Of a stretch of 64,000 bases of DNA, positions 36,067 through 45,019 are shown in pieces. Source of the DNA: Pseudorhodoplanes sp. (GTDB lineage: Bacteria > Pseudomonadota > Alphaproteobacteria > Rhizobiales > Xanthobacteraceae). Location: positions 186,001-250,000 of the forward strand of contig JAVSMS010000001.1 in NCBI GenBank assembly GCA_032027085.1, written 5' to 3'. The notes under the pieces were generated by a model. The model saw only the letters and a list, made by a program, of their open reading frames with translations. It made no database searches and had not been told where the DNA came from. The translations under genes and the position numbers were made by a program. The first letter of the stretch is position 1. Each line of letters opens with the position of its first letter.

Positions 36067-38852
36067 CGTGCCTGCTTTCGAAGGAGGGCCACGCCGAGGC
36101 CAAGGAGCACTGGAAAAGCGATGAAAAGCGGCAGGAACGAACCCGCAAGATCGCCGAAATCAAGTCCCTTGGAGAAAGTGCCGCGGGAAATCGTCATGAA
36201 ATAGGTGGTCGGATAGATTCGCCCTATCAGGGCGCCCATCCCCTCCAGCGAGGACACCGGCTCCATCATTCCGGAATATTGCACGGCGGGAATGAGGGTG
36301 ATCAGCGTCGTTCCGAATATCGCGGCGATTTGGCTTTTTATGAACGTCGATATCACCAGCCCCATGCCGGTTGCGAAAATGACGTAGAGCAGTGCCGCTG
36401 CGGCAAAGGCTGGAAAGCTGCCGGTAAAGGGCACACGGAAGACGAAGATGGCAAAAGCCGACAGCAGCAGGAAATTCAGCATGCCCAGCACGACATAGGG
36501 AATTTGCTTGCCGACAAGGAATTCCAGGCGGGTGACGGGCGTCACATAGAAGTTGATGATCGAGCCGAGCTCCTTCTCGCGCACGACGCTGAGAACAGCG
36601 AGCATCGCCGGAATCATGAGTAGCAGCAGCGGGATGACTGCCGGCACCATCGCCACGAGGCTCTCGATGCCGGGATTGTACCGATAGCGGATCTCGATCC
36701 GGAAATCGCCGATTGTCGCCGCCTTGCCGTAAAGCTCGCGTGCCTTCTGGGTCAGCCAGTTCGCGTGCATTCCCTGCACGTAGCCGCGCGCGGTCTCAGC
36801 GCGCATCGGCATCGCGCCGTCGATCCAGGCGCCAATCTCGACATTGTGGCCGCGCGCCACATCGCGCCCGAAACCGGGCGGAATCTCGATGGCGAGGCTC
36901 AGTTCGCCGTTTCGCATGCGGCGGTCGAGTTCGGCATAGTCGAGAATGGGCGCCTTCTCGGTGAAATAGCGCGACCCGGAGAGTTGCAGCGCATAGTCGC
37001 GGCTGACCGTCGTATCGTCGCGGTCGAGCACCGCGAAGGAGAGGTTCTCGACATCCATATTGATACCGTAGCCCAGGACGAGCATCAGGATGAGGCTGCC
37101 GATGGTGGCGAGCGTGCCGCGGATCGGATCGCGGTAAAGTTCGAGCGCCTCGCGCCGCGTATAGGCCAGCATCCGGCGCGGATCGAAGCGACGGGGTGAA
37201 AAATGCGTCGGGCCAACGTTCCGCTCATCGTCAACAACAGCCGGAACGGCCGGCTCGGTGACCGGAGCGGCCGGTTTCTCGCCGACAATTGCGTCTTCCA
37301 GATAGGCCACGAACGAGTCATCAAGCGTTGCGGCGGAGCGCCTTTCAATGATTGCGGCCGGCGTGTCGCTGACCAGCACCTTGCCGGCATGCATGAGCGA
37401 GATGCGGTCGCAGAGCTCAGCCTCATTCATGAAGTGCGTCGAGACGAAGATCGTCACATTGTCCCTGCGGGACAGATCGGACAGGATCTGCCAGAAGCCG
37501 TCGCGCGCGACCGGATCAACGCCCGAAGTCGGCTCGTCAAGGATCAGGATGTCCGGCCCGTGGATCATCGCGACCGCAAGTGACAGCCGCTGGCGAATGC
37601 CGAGCGGAAGCGCGTCCGGCAGTACGTCCAGGACTGCGGTTAGCTCGAAACGCTGCGCCATTTCGGCCACCCGAGCGGGGATGGCGGCTTTCGGCATGCC
37701 GAACAGACGCGCATGCAGATCGAGATTCTGTCGCACCGTCAGCTCGGAATAGAGCGAAAAGGCCTGCGACATGTAACCGACGCGTCGGCGGACTTCGATG
37801 TCGTTGGGATCGACCTCGCGCCCGAACAGCCGTGCCCTGCCTTCGCTCGCCGCCAGAAGGCCGGTCAGCATCTTCATCGTCGTGGTCTTGCCGCAGCCAT
37901 TCGAGCCGAGGAATCCGAAAATCTCGCCGCGGCCGATGCGGAAACTGACATCATCAACCGCGATGAAATCACCGAACTGCATGGTCAGGTGCTCGGCCTC
38001 GATGGCGATTTCCTCGTTCGGCCCGTCGGGTCGCGGCGGAATGACAACCGCGCGATGTCCGCGGCGTTTCTCCTCCGGCAGCAACGCGATGAAGGCGGCG
38101 TCGAGCGTCGCCGCACTGGTTCGCGCCAGCAGGTCTTCCGGTGTGCCGGTGGCCAGCACATGCCCGGCATCCATTGCCACCAGCCAGTCAAAGCGCGCCG
38201 CCTCCTCCATATAGGCGGTTGCGACAATGACGCTCATGCCGGGATGATCGGCCCGGATATCCTCGATCAGTTCCCAGAATTGCCGGCGCGACAGCGGATC
38301 GACGCCGGTCGTCGGCTCATCAAGGATCAGGAGGTCGGGATCGTGGATCAGCGCGCAGCACAGGCCGAGCTTCTGCTTCATGCCGCCCGAAAGCTTGCCC
38401 GCTGGCCGCTGCGCGAACGGCGCGAGGGCCGTGCGTTGCAGGAGTGCGCGGATGCGGCGTTCGCGCTCCCGCCTGTCGTGACCGAACAGGCGGCCGAAGA
38501 AATCGACATTCTCGAACACCGACAACGTCGGATAGAGATTCTTGCCTAGGCCCTGAGGCATGTAGGCGATGCGCGGGCAGGTCTGCTGCCGGTGCGCTGC
38601 ATTGGCCATGTCGCCGCCGAGCACCTCGACCCGCCCGTCCTGGACGGCGCGGGCGCCGGCGATCAGCGACAGCAGCGTCGACTTGCCGACGCCATCGGGC
38701 CCGATAAGCCCGACAATGCAGCCAGCCGGCAAATCCAGCGTGACATCCTCGAGCGCACGCGTTTTCCCGTATGACAATCCCGTTGCCTGCAAGCGCGCGA
38801 CAGGGCGGTCAAACGGCGGAGACAAGACCCCGGCACTGCGCCACTTGCTCAT
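36063..38852 (-). CDS. RbbA-type fused ABC ATPase/permease
   Basis: A 929-residue protein with two ATP-binding domains and one ABC-2 permease. NBD1: Walker [10 protein letters not shown], signature [10 protein letters not shown], Walker [17 protein letters not shown]2: Walker [10 protein letters not shown], signature degenerate (LPLGIRQRL), Walker [14 protein letters not shown] linker with a membrane anchor (about residue 560) and a C-terminal six-helix permease follow. E. coli RbbA/YhiH has this layout. ATG at 38852 overlaps the HlyD stop (ATGA). Confidence 0.93.
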   Translation of the reverse strand: MSKWRSAGVLSPPFDRPVARLQATGLSYGKTRALEDVTLDLPAGCIVGLIGPDGVGKSTLLSLIAGARAVQDGRVEVLGGDMANAAHRQQTCPRIAYMPQGLGKNLYPTLSVFENVDFFGRLFGHDRRERERRIRALLQRTALAPFAQRPAGKLSGGMKQKLGLCCALIHDPDLLILDEPTTGVDPLSRRQFWELIEDIRADHPGMSVIVATAYMEEAARFDWLVAMDAGHVLATGTPEDLLARTSAATLDAAFIALLPEEKRRGHRAVVIPPRPDGPNEEIAIEAEHLTMQFGDFIAVDDVSFRIGRGEIFGFLGSNGCGKTTTMKMLTGLLAASEGRARLFGREVDPNDIEVRRRVGYMSQAFSLYSELTVRQNLDLHARLFGMPKAAIPARVAEMAQRFELTAVLDVLPDALPLGIRQRLSLAVAMIHGPDILILDEPTSGVDPVARDGFWQILSDLSRRDNVTIFVSTHFMNEAELCDRISLMHAGKVLVSDTPAAIIERRSAATLDDSFVAYLEDAIVGEKPAAPVTEPAVPAVVDDERNVGPTHFSPRRFDPRRMLAYTRREALELYRDPIRGTLATIGSLILMLVLGYGINMDVENLSFAVLDRDDTTVSRDYALQLSGSRYFTEKAPILDYAELDRRMRNGELSLAIEIPPGFGRDVARGHNVEIGAWIDGAMPMRAETARGYVQGMHANWLTQKARELYGKAATIGDFRIEIRYRYNPGIESLVAMVPAVIPLLLLMIPAMLAVLSVVREKELGSIINFYVTPVTRLEFLVGKQIPYVVLGMLNFLLLSAFAIFVFRVPFTGSFPAFAAAALLYVIFATGMGLVISTFIKSQIAAIFGTTLITLIPAVQYSGMMEPVSSLEGMGALIGRIYPTTYFMTISRGTFSKGLDFGDLAGSFLPLFIAFPVLLGLGVALLRKQAR

Positions 38853-39919
38853 TGCACCAGTGTTCCGCTCAGATTGGCCGGCCAATCTGCTTTCGGATCA
38901 AGCCGGACATAGGCACGGCCGGGAAGGCCCGTTTTGACGTGCTGGATGTATTTGCGCAGCAATTCCGGTGGAATCTGAGCCTTGATCCGGAACATGAGTT
39001 TTTGTCGCTCGTCTTCGGTCTCGACCGTCTTGGGCGTGAACTGGGCGACGTCGGCGACAAAGCTTACTCGGGCGGGAATGACATATTGCGGCACCGCATC
39101 GAGGACAATGCGCGCCTCACTGCCGATCGCGACGCGGCCAGCCTGCGCGGTCGGAAGAAAAAACGTCATATAGACGTCTCCGAGATCCACGAGATTGAGC
39201 ACGCGCCCGCCGGCCGACAGAACCTCTCCCGGCTGTGCGACGCGATACTGCACGCGCCCATCGCGGGGTGACTTCAGCGCCGAGTCGTTGATGTCGGCGG
39301 TGACGCTCTCGATCGCCGCGCGCGCCGCCTCAACGGCTGCCTCGGCATCGACCACTAGCGCCTTGGCTGCGTTGATCGCGGCTTCCGTAGCCGCACGCTG
39401 AGCCTTCGCCGCGCCGACCGCCGCTCTCGCGCCTTCGGCTGACGCACGGTCGTCATCGAGAATCTGCTGGGATATGGCCGCGGTCTTTATCAGTTGCTCC
39501 GAGCGCTCCAGCTTTCTCTGCGCCGAATCAAGCTGCGCCTCGCGCTGCGCCACCACTGCGACGGACGCCGACTGTTCCGCCTCCCTTTGCACCACAAGAC
39601 TTTTCGCGGTGTCGACGTTGATGATTGCCCGCCGCAATTGAGCTTCCGCCTGTCGGCGTTGCGCTTCCAGTTGCTCGGTATCCATGCGCCCCAGCAGCTG
39701 TCCTGCGCGGACGAAGTCGCCTTCATTGACAAGAATGTCCTTGATCCGTCCCGGAATCCTGGTCGAAACGTCGATCTCGACGGCTTCGATCCGGCCGTTG
39801 CCGCTGGCGATCCCCTCCGGCAGACCGCTATCTGCGGACCTCTCCCAGGCGTAATAGCCGCCGCCGGCCAGTATGAGAGCAAGCACAATCCAAAGCCATG
39901 GTTTGCCGGATATGACCAT
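38849..39919 (-). CDS. HlyD-family membrane-fusion protein
   Basis: A 356-residue periplasmic adaptor: one N-terminal transmembrane helix ([17 protein letters not shown]), lipoyl half [39 protein letters not shown], a long Ala/Glu-rich coiled coil (about residues 75-200) and a beta-barrel ([17 protein letters not shown]). It links the RbbA/YhhJ exporter to an outer-membrane channel. First gene of the operon. Confidence 0.93.
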   Translation of the reverse strand: MVISGKPWLWIVLALILAGGGYYAWERSADSGLPEGIASGNGRIEAVEIDVSTRIPGRIKDILVNEGDFVRAGQLLGRMDTEQLEAQRRQAEAQLRRAIINVDTAKSLVVQREAEQSASVAVVAQREAQLDSAQRKLERSEQLIKTAAISQQILDDDRASAEGARAAVGAAKAQRAATEAAINAAKALVVDAEAAVEAARAAIESVTADINDSALKSPRDGRVQYRVAQPGEVLSAGGRVLNLVDLGDVYMTFFLPTAQAGRVAIGSEARIVLDAVPQYVIPARVSFVADVAQFTPKTVETEDERQKLMFRIKAQIPPELLRKYIQHVKTGLPGRAYVRLDPKADWPANLSGTLVQ

Positions 39920-40310
39920 GAATGAAAACCTCTGCGCGGTCCCTGGGTGAAAGTTACGGCCGTGATCTCACTAGCAACAGCGCATTTCTCTGGCCATGAA
40001 TCTTCGCAAAGATTTGATGACGCAATCTGTCGGGCGTCCTTGCAAACAAATTGACGCGATTTCGTTTCGAGAAGGCACGATGTCTGCCACCAACGATCGA
40101 AATTTGATCTAATCAAAATTCGATCCAAGCATGCCGCATGTCTTCCATGTTGCACTTTGCAGCCTCGATGACATGCAGGCCTTGAGGCAAGTCAACCGCC
40201 CGTTGACGCTTGCCGCGCCAGAGGCTTTCACGAGTAAAGGAACGACGCAACAGCCCGGAACTACGCCGCTCCGCAGCGATTGACACAATCCAGCATCCCG
40301 GGAGATAGCA
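39920..40310. other. Divergent intergenic region between exporter operon and alcohol dehydrogenase
   Basis: 391 nt without a supported gene. It contains promoters for both flanking units and the perfect-looking palindrome at 40095-40125. AT content is above that of neighbouring genes. Confidence 0.6.
40095..40125. promoter_or_regulatory. 31-bp palindrome, probable operator
   Basis: GATCGAAATTTGAT (40095-40108) and ATCAAAATTCGATC (40112-40125) are inverted copies with one mismatch and a 3-bp centre. Size and symmetry suit a dimeric regulator. It lies about 175 bp from the HlyD start and 185 bp from the alcohol dehydrogenase start. Confidence 0.7.
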
Positions 40311-41381
40311 ATGCGGAAAATGAAGGCTGCTATTCTTGCCGAGAAGGGACGCATCGTCCTCGACGAGAAGCCCGTTCCGGATGTCGGCCCGCTCGATGCG
40401 CTCATCCGCGTGACCACGACGACGATCTGCGGCACCGACATCCATATCCTCAAGGGCGAATACCCTGTGGCCCGCGGGCTCACCATCGGCCATGAGCCGG
40501 TCGGCGTGATCGAGAAACTGGGCTCGGCTGTCACCGGCTATACAGAGGGCCAACGCGTCATTGCCGGCGCGATCACGCCCAGCGGGCACAGTTATGCCTC
40601 TCAGTGCGGCTGCGGCTCGCAGGATGGACCGGGCAAGCGCCACGGCTTCAAGCTCATGGGCGGCTGGAAATTTGGCAACACTGTCGATGGCTGCCAAGCC
40701 GAATATGTCCTCGTCAACGACACCATGGCGAATCTCGGCCCGGTGCCGGATCACCTCACCGACGAGGAAGTCCTGATGTGCCCCGACATCATGTCGACCG
40801 GCTTTTCCGGGGCGGAAAGCGGCAACGTCAAGATCGGCGATCTGGTCGCGGTCTTTGCGCTCGGCCCCATCGGACTTTGCGCGGTCGCCGGTGCAAAGCT
40901 GATGGGAGCGGCAACAATCATCGGCGTGGACACGGTGCCCGAACGCATCGCGGCGGCCCGCGCGCTCGGGGCCGATCATGTTGTCGACTTCAAGGCCGAT
41001 AATCCGGTCGAGCAGATCATGGCGTCGACAGAGGGTCGCGGCGTCGATGTCGCCATCGAGGCTCTTGGAACACAGGGCACCTTCGAATCGGCGCTGCGCG
41101 TCTTGCGGCCGGGCGGAACGCTTTCAAGTCTTGGAGTCTATTCCTCGGATTTGCGTATTCCGAACGATGCGTTTGCCGGGCTCGGCGACTTCAAGATCGC
41201 GACCACGCTCTGTCCCGGCGGCAAGGAACGCATGCGGCGCCTGATGGGCGTGATCGGCTCCGGCCGCGTCGACCTCAAGCCGCTGGTCACGCACCGCTTC
41301 CGCCTCGACCAGATCGAGGAGGCCTATGAGCTGTTCGCCAACCAGCGCGATGGCGTGCTCAAGGTCGCCATCACGCCCTGA
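40311..41381 (+). CDS. Zinc-dependent alcohol dehydrogenase family protein
   Basis: A 356-residue medium-chain dehydrogenase. Catalytic zinc region TTTICGTDIHILKGEYP and GHEPVGVIEKLG; the structural zinc lobe is reduced (SQCGCGSQDGPGKRHG), as in the Clostridium isopropanol dehydrogenase branch. Rossmann motif FALGPIGLCAVAGAKLMGA. NAD(P)-linked; substrate probably a secondary or short alcohol. GGAG precedes the ATG. The last ordinary gene before the integrative element. Confidence 0.9.
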   Translation: MRKMKAAILAEKGRIVLDEKPVPDVGPLDALIRVTTTTICGTDIHILKGEYPVARGLTIGHEPVGVIEKLGSAVTGYTEGQRVIAGAITPSGHSYASQCGCGSQDGPGKRHGFKLMGGWKFGNTVDGCQAEYVLVNDTMANLGPVPDHLTDEEVLMCPDIMSTGFSGAESGNVKIGDLVAVFALGPIGLCAVAGAKLMGAATIIGVDTVPERIAAARALGADHVVDFKADNPVEQIMASTEGRGVDVAIEALGTQGTFESALRVLRPGGTLSSLGVYSSDLRIPNDAFAGLGDFKIATTLCPGGKERMRRLMGVIGSGRVDLKPLVTHRFRLDQIEEAYELFANQRDGVLKVAITP

Positions 41382-41578
41382 GCTGGGCACTGGGTTTCGT
41401 CGCGAAGATGACGCTCGGAATATCTTGCGGCGGGCGCGAAACCCGCTGACGCTCCTGTTCCCGGAACGTTCGGACAACGTTGGCGTCTGCAACGTTGGCA
41501 TCATCGCGACTACGTGTCAGGAACTCTGGGGGCCGCCTCTCCCGGCGGTTCGTAATTCGCTCAAAACCCGGTCGAAGA

Positions 41579-41623
41579 TGGTGGGCGCGACAGGGATCGA
41601 ACCTGTGACCCCTACCATGTCAA
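41579..41623 (-). tRNA. 3' fragment of tRNA-Val(GAC), probable att site
   Basis: The minus strand reads from the anticodon loop TTGACAT through GGTAG, the T arm ACAGGTTCGATCCCTGT, the acceptor strand CGCGCCC and encoded CCA. The anticodon is GAC (Val). The 5' half is missing: upstream bases (CGTCC) do not pair with GGTAG. A break at the anticodon loop is a classical integrase crossover site, so this is read as the displaced 3' end left by an integrative element to the right. Confidence 0.85.
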
Positions 41624-41644
41624 GGACGGGCCGCGAGGCTCATC

Positions 41645-42313
41645 TTGGCTATTTTCAAAGACTTACCGCAACTGCGAACGACCGCTGACAAGCGGGATTC
41701 TTCAGCAAATTCAACACCGCTTGGGATTTGCGTGGGATGCGGCTTGCTGCCCGCGGATGCACCTCCCGCACACAAGAAGGGCGAGCCGGGCGGCACATTG
41801 CTCGCAAGTCTTAACCACGAAACGCAGGCGCGGCTGCGCGAAATGGGCGCCGGCCATCGCACCGAGTTCGGCACCAGCCGGCGCATCCAGGCGACCTTCG
41901 ATCAGTATATCGGCTTAATCGACGAACTGATCAGTCGCGGCGCCGACCACAACACCATCGGAGAATTGTTGGCCGCGGTCGGCATCGATCGCGGCAACGG
42001 CTCACCCCTGCCGCTCGGCACCATCTCCGGGGCGCTGAGCCGCGCGCGGGAACGCGCCCGCGCGAGCACCAACCAGCCGGCCTCCACGCTGCAGCCTCCT
42101 GCCGCGCAATGCATGCCACTGCAGGACACTGCAGGATCGCGCACGACAGCGCCGGTCCGGGACGCACAGTCAAGCACACCGCCGGACCCGCGGGGCCGTG
42201 GCCTGTCGAGGCCGCTCCCCCGTCGCCGCAAACCAGCGATCCCTGCCGCACGCGATGCGGCCGACCTCCTCAATCGTCTCAGATCCACATCGCAGGAGAA
42301 GATCAATGAGTGA
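41645..42313 (+). CDS. Uncharacterised accessory protein
   Basis: A 222-residue open frame, first on the element. The middle (LNHETQARLREMGAGHRTEFGTSRRIQATFDQYIGLIDELISRGADHNTIGELLAAVGI) is predicted helical and resembles small partition/relaxosome-type helical domains only in composition; the C-terminal half is Pro/Arg-rich. The start is uncertain: 41645 is TTG; a GTG about 30 codons later is possible. It overlaps the next gene (ATGAGTGA), suggesting a real cotranscribed gene. Confidence 0.55.
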   Translation: MAIFKDLPQLRTTADKRDSSANSTPLGICVGCGLLPADAPPAHKKGEPGGTLLASLNHETQARLREMGAGHRTEFGTSRRIQATFDQYIGLIDELISRGADHNTIGELLAAVGIDRGNGSPLPLGTISGALSRARERARASTNQPASTLQPPAAQCMPLQDTAGSRTTAPVRDAQSSTPPDPRGRGLSRPLPRRRKPAIPAARDAADLLNRLRSTSQEKINE

Positions 42314-43148
42314 TGCAAACAAGCTCACACTGACCGGCACTGGGATGCCGCAGGTCATCGAGTTTTCCGCCGATGCTACCGGCGTCGGAAAAACCACGGC
42401 AGCATGGCGCTTCCGCCACCACTGCGATCAGCATGGCGTCAAGACCGCAATGGTGACGATCGAGTCGCGAGGCGTCACCCGCTCGCAGGCACAGCGTCAG
42501 CGCCAGCAGGACGTCATCATCGAAACCGAGGATTTCAAGCGCGCACGCGAGTTGCCGGGCGGCCTCGTCGGTGTGCTTCAGCCGCTTTACCTAAAGATCG
42601 AAAAGGCCGCCGAGACCCACAGCATCGTGATTGTCGATTGGGCCGGTGGACAGGCGCAGGCGCGCCTCGAGGCATTGGCTGCGACGCAATTCGACGAGCG
42701 TCTCGCCGAACTGGACCTCGTCGGCCTCGCAGTGATTGTCAGCACCTGCGCGATTGAGAAGATGGACCAGGCATCCAATAACCTCCTCCGCACGCGGGAA
42801 GTGGCGCCAGGCCTGCAGCGCGCGTTGCTGCTCAACGCACGCGGCGGCGCTTTCGAGTTCATCCCAGGCTCCGCTGCGGCCATTGCTTACAAGTCGCTGC
42901 TGAAATCGGCGCAGGGAGCCAGCATCATCCGCTTCCCCCCGATAGAGGGCGAGAGCTGGCAGGAATGCCAGCAGGCGGGCCTGTCGATGCCGCAGGTGAT
43001 CAAATCAAAGCCGGCCGAGGTTGCGGCAAAAACCGGAATGAACCGCTTTACGGCAGCCGCCTGCCGTAACGAGATCGCGGCCTGGTACCTGCGGACGAAG
43101 GCTTCGATCAATCAGGTGCTGCCCTTTCGCGCTGCGGACGCGGTCTGA
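42306..43148 (+). CDS. P-loop NTPase, ParA/TraL-like
   Basis: A 280-residue protein. VIEFSADATGVGKTTAAWRFRHHC holds a Walker A of the deviant ParA/SIMIBI style; SIVIVDWAGGQAQARLEAL replaces Walker B; strand order fits a MinD-type fold. The C-terminal part (VIKSKPAEVAAKTGMNRFTAAACRNEIAAWY) is helical. Such genes on plasmids and ICEs act in partition or conjugation. ATG at 42306 overlaps the upstream stop. Confidence 0.65.
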   Translation: MSDANKLTLTGTGMPQVIEFSADATGVGKTTAAWRFRHHCDQHGVKTAMVTIESRGVTRSQAQRQRQQDVIIETEDFKRARELPGGLVGVLQPLYLKIEKAAETHSIVIVDWAGGQAQARLEALAATQFDERLAELDLVGLAVIVSTCAIEKMDQASNNLLRTREVAPGLQRALLLNARGGAFEFIPGSAAAIAYKSLLKSAQGASIIRFPPIEGESWQECQQAGLSMPQVIKSKPAEVAAKTGMNRFTAAACRNEIAAWYLRTKASINQVLPFRAADAV

Positions 43149-43158
43149 TGCGCAGCTG

Positions 43159-43365
43159 GTGTGGCTCCTCGTGCAGCGCCGTCGGATTCAGCGCATCGCC
43201 GCGCGGCACTTGCTCACGCATTATCGTGTCCATCGCGCGCTCAACCGGCGCTGGTTCTGGCTGCTGGATGACCGCACCCTCGCGCGCATCGTCGTCCGGG
43301 GCGAGATCGAATGGCTGTTGCGAGAGTGCCTCTATCGCCTGCGTCGCCTGGCTGGCTTGGGTTGA
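43159..43365 (+). CDS. Small basic hypothetical protein
   Basis: A 68-residue Arg/Trp/Leu-rich protein (RRRIQRIAARHLLTHYRVHRALNRRWFWLLDDRTLARI) with GTG start. Codon third positions are G/C rich as in real genes here, and the overlapping frame at 43148 is Ser/Cys-rich, so I prefer this one. Function not recognisable. Confidence 0.4.
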   Translation: MWLLVQRRRIQRIAARHLLTHYRVHRALNRRWFWLLDDRTLARIVVRGEIEWLLRECLYRLRRLAGLG

Positions 43366-43431
43366 TAAGCAATGGTTAACCTAGCTCCAAATTGCATGCG
43401 CCACTTATTTGACTCGCTCAACGCTGATCAG

Positions 43432-43447
43432 ATATGGTGCGCCATAT
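43432..43447. promoter_or_regulatory. Inverted repeat upstream of the excisionase-like gene
   Basis: ATATGG (43432-43437) and CCATAT (43442-43447) flank a 4-bp centre, 24 bp before the ATG of the small HTH protein. Possible autoregulatory site; overlaps a plausible -10 region. Confidence 0.45.
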
Positions 43448-43470
43448 ATTTGGTTCAGAGAGAGGACATC

Positions 43471-43674
43471 ATGACATGCAAAGACATCTCACCAGAGCAC
43501 CCGGACAGCGAATGCCGTCTGCTGAGCTGCGCGGAGACAGCCGCTTATCTGCACGTGTGCCAGGAGACAGTGCGCCGTCTCAAACGCGCCAACAAGCTGC
43601 GCGCGGTGCCGGGCTTGCGAAAACTTCTGTTCACGAGCGAGGCCATCAACGACTTCCTGCGGGGCGAGCCGTGA
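43471..43674 (+). CDS. Excisionase-like HTH protein
   Basis: A 67-residue protein with a MerR/excisionase-type winged helix: LLSCAETAAYLHVCQETVRRLKRANKLRAVPGLRKLLFTSEAINDFL. Proteins of this kind (HTH_17) act as recombination directionality factors or regulators of integrase genes. ATG at 43471 has AGAGAGG upstream. Stop overlaps the next start (GTGA). Confidence 0.75.
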   Translation: MTCKDISPEHPDSECRLLSCAETAAYLHVCQETVRRLKRANKLRAVPGLRKLLFTSEAINDFLRGEP

Positions 43675-43874
43675 GTGAAAACACACACAACGTCCCGCGC
43701 CCGCGCCGACGCAACCACCACTGGATCGAATGGAACTTGAAGCGTGGGACAGAGCACGTTTGCTGGCTCGACGAAGACACGGGGCAGGTCGTTCGCCATA
43801 TCGTCCAGAATGTTTGTGTCGAGACGGTTCTCAAGAGGGCCAAAAAGCTGCGCGCCATGCGGAGGAAGCCGTGA
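43671..43874 (+). CDS. Small protein homologous to the integrase N-terminus
   Basis: A 67-residue protein: NHHWIEWNLKRGTEHVCWLDEDTGQVVRHIV aligns with KHHWVVRDVKRGTLHVCWYDAATRQVGRRSL of the following integrase. It is a free-standing copy of that DNA-binding or regulatory module. GTG at 43671 and the next GTG at 43871 each overlap the preceding stop, so three genes are tightly coupled. Confidence 0.6.
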   Translation: MSENTHNVPRPRRRNHHWIEWNLKRGTEHVCWLDEDTGQVVRHIVQNVCVETVLKRAKKLRAMRRKP

Positions 43875-45019
43875 GCCGTTACGAGCGTGTCGACCCGCCG
43901 CATGTGCAGCGATTCAAGCACCACTGGGTCGTTCGAGACGTGAAGCGCGGAACACTGCACGTGTGCTGGTACGATGCAGCTACTCGTCAGGTTGGCAGGC
44001 GCAGCCTGGGCACTGTGGATATTGAAGTCGCGTTCACGAAAGTGCGCAGCTACGAGGACAGAGGAATAATAGGCGATCCGGGCGAACTCCTTGATCAAGC
44101 ACTTATTGAAACAGTCGAGCAGTTGCTCGACTGGCACTTGCCGTACACGTTGAAACTGGCATCGGCGGAGGCTGAAGGAATTCATATACGTCGTCTGAAA
44201 CAACATATTGGCCAGCGCCGCATCGCCTCGCTCGTACAAAGCGACTTCGAAAAATTCCGTGATGATCTTACTGGTGAAGGCCTCAGCATCGGTACGGTGT
44301 CGCGTACACTCACAACTTTGCGCTCGGCGTTGAAACGAGCGGCGAAAGATCGCCTGATCAAGCCAGACAAGGTCCTCTTCGTACCTGAATTCGCCAAGAA
44401 GAATTACTGGCGCAGCGTGCAGCCAAAAGGCCGCATCATGAAGCTCGCAGAGCTTGCAAGGTTGATTGACCAGATCGCCGATCTGCATCTGCTCATCTTC
44501 GTCATCTTCATGCTTAACACCGCCGCGCGGCCGGGTGCGATCCTGGATATGACTGGCGCGCAAATCGATCTGTCGCGCGGCGTGCTTATGCTTAATCCGG
44601 TGGGTCGAATTCAGACGAGCAAATTCCGACCCGCCCTGCCGATCACCGACACCTTGTTGCCATGGTGCGAGAACGTTCCGCCCGGACATCTGATTACGTG
44701 GCGCGGCAAGCCGGTCACAAAGATCAAGAGCGGCTTTGCGAACGCGGCCAAGCGCGCCGGTCTTCCTGGGCATGAGGCCGCCTACAGCATCCGGCACATG
44801 CTCGGTCGCCATATGCGTGCGAGCGGAGTCTCAATCGAGGAAATCGGTGTCTGGCTTGGTCATATACAGCCGCCAACATCGCCGGAAACGACGCTGATCT
44901 ATTCGCCTGACTCGCCGGACTACTTGGGCGAGGCCAAGGCCGCCGTCGAAGACTTCGTGGGTGAGATCAATGCTCTCACCAAACACGATCTCCTATTGCC
45001 GCCGGGGCGCTGGTCATGA
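43871..45019 (+). CDS. Tyrosine recombinase (integrase)
   Basis: A 382-residue site-specific recombinase. Short N-terminal module (residues 1-60), a SAM-like core-binding domain (SLVQSDFEKFRDDLTGEGLSIGTVSRTLTTLRSAL) and a catalytic domain with Arg in NTAARPGAILD, a YSIRHMLGRHM box in place of HxLRH, then VWLGH and a late Tyr (TTLIYSPD). It is the likely integrase acting at the tRNA fragment 2.3 kb away. Confidence 0.82.
   Translation: MSRYERVDPPHVQRFKHHWVVRDVKRGTLHVCWYDAATRQVGRRSLGTVDIEVAFTKVRSYEDRGIIGDPGELLDQALIETVEQLLDWHLPYTLKLASAEAEGIHIRRLKQHIGQRRIASLVQSDFEKFRDDLTGEGLSIGTVSRTLTTLRSALKRAAKDRLIKPDKVLFVPEFAKKNYWRSVQPKGRIMKLAELARLIDQIADLHLLIFVIFMLNTAARPGAILDMTGAQIDLSRGVLMLNPVGRIQTSKFRPALPITDTLLPWCENVPPGHLITWRGKPVTKIKSGFANAAKRAGLPGHEAAYSIRHMLGRHMRASGVSIEEIGVWLGHIQPPTSPETTLIYSPDSPDYLGEAKAAVEDFVGEINALTKHDLLLPPGRWS

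Noticed and set aside
43148-43384. ATG frame MRSWCGSSCSAVGF overlapping the small basic protein
   Set aside because: Ser/Cys-rich translation and poor third-position bias; the frame at 43159 is better, though both are weak.
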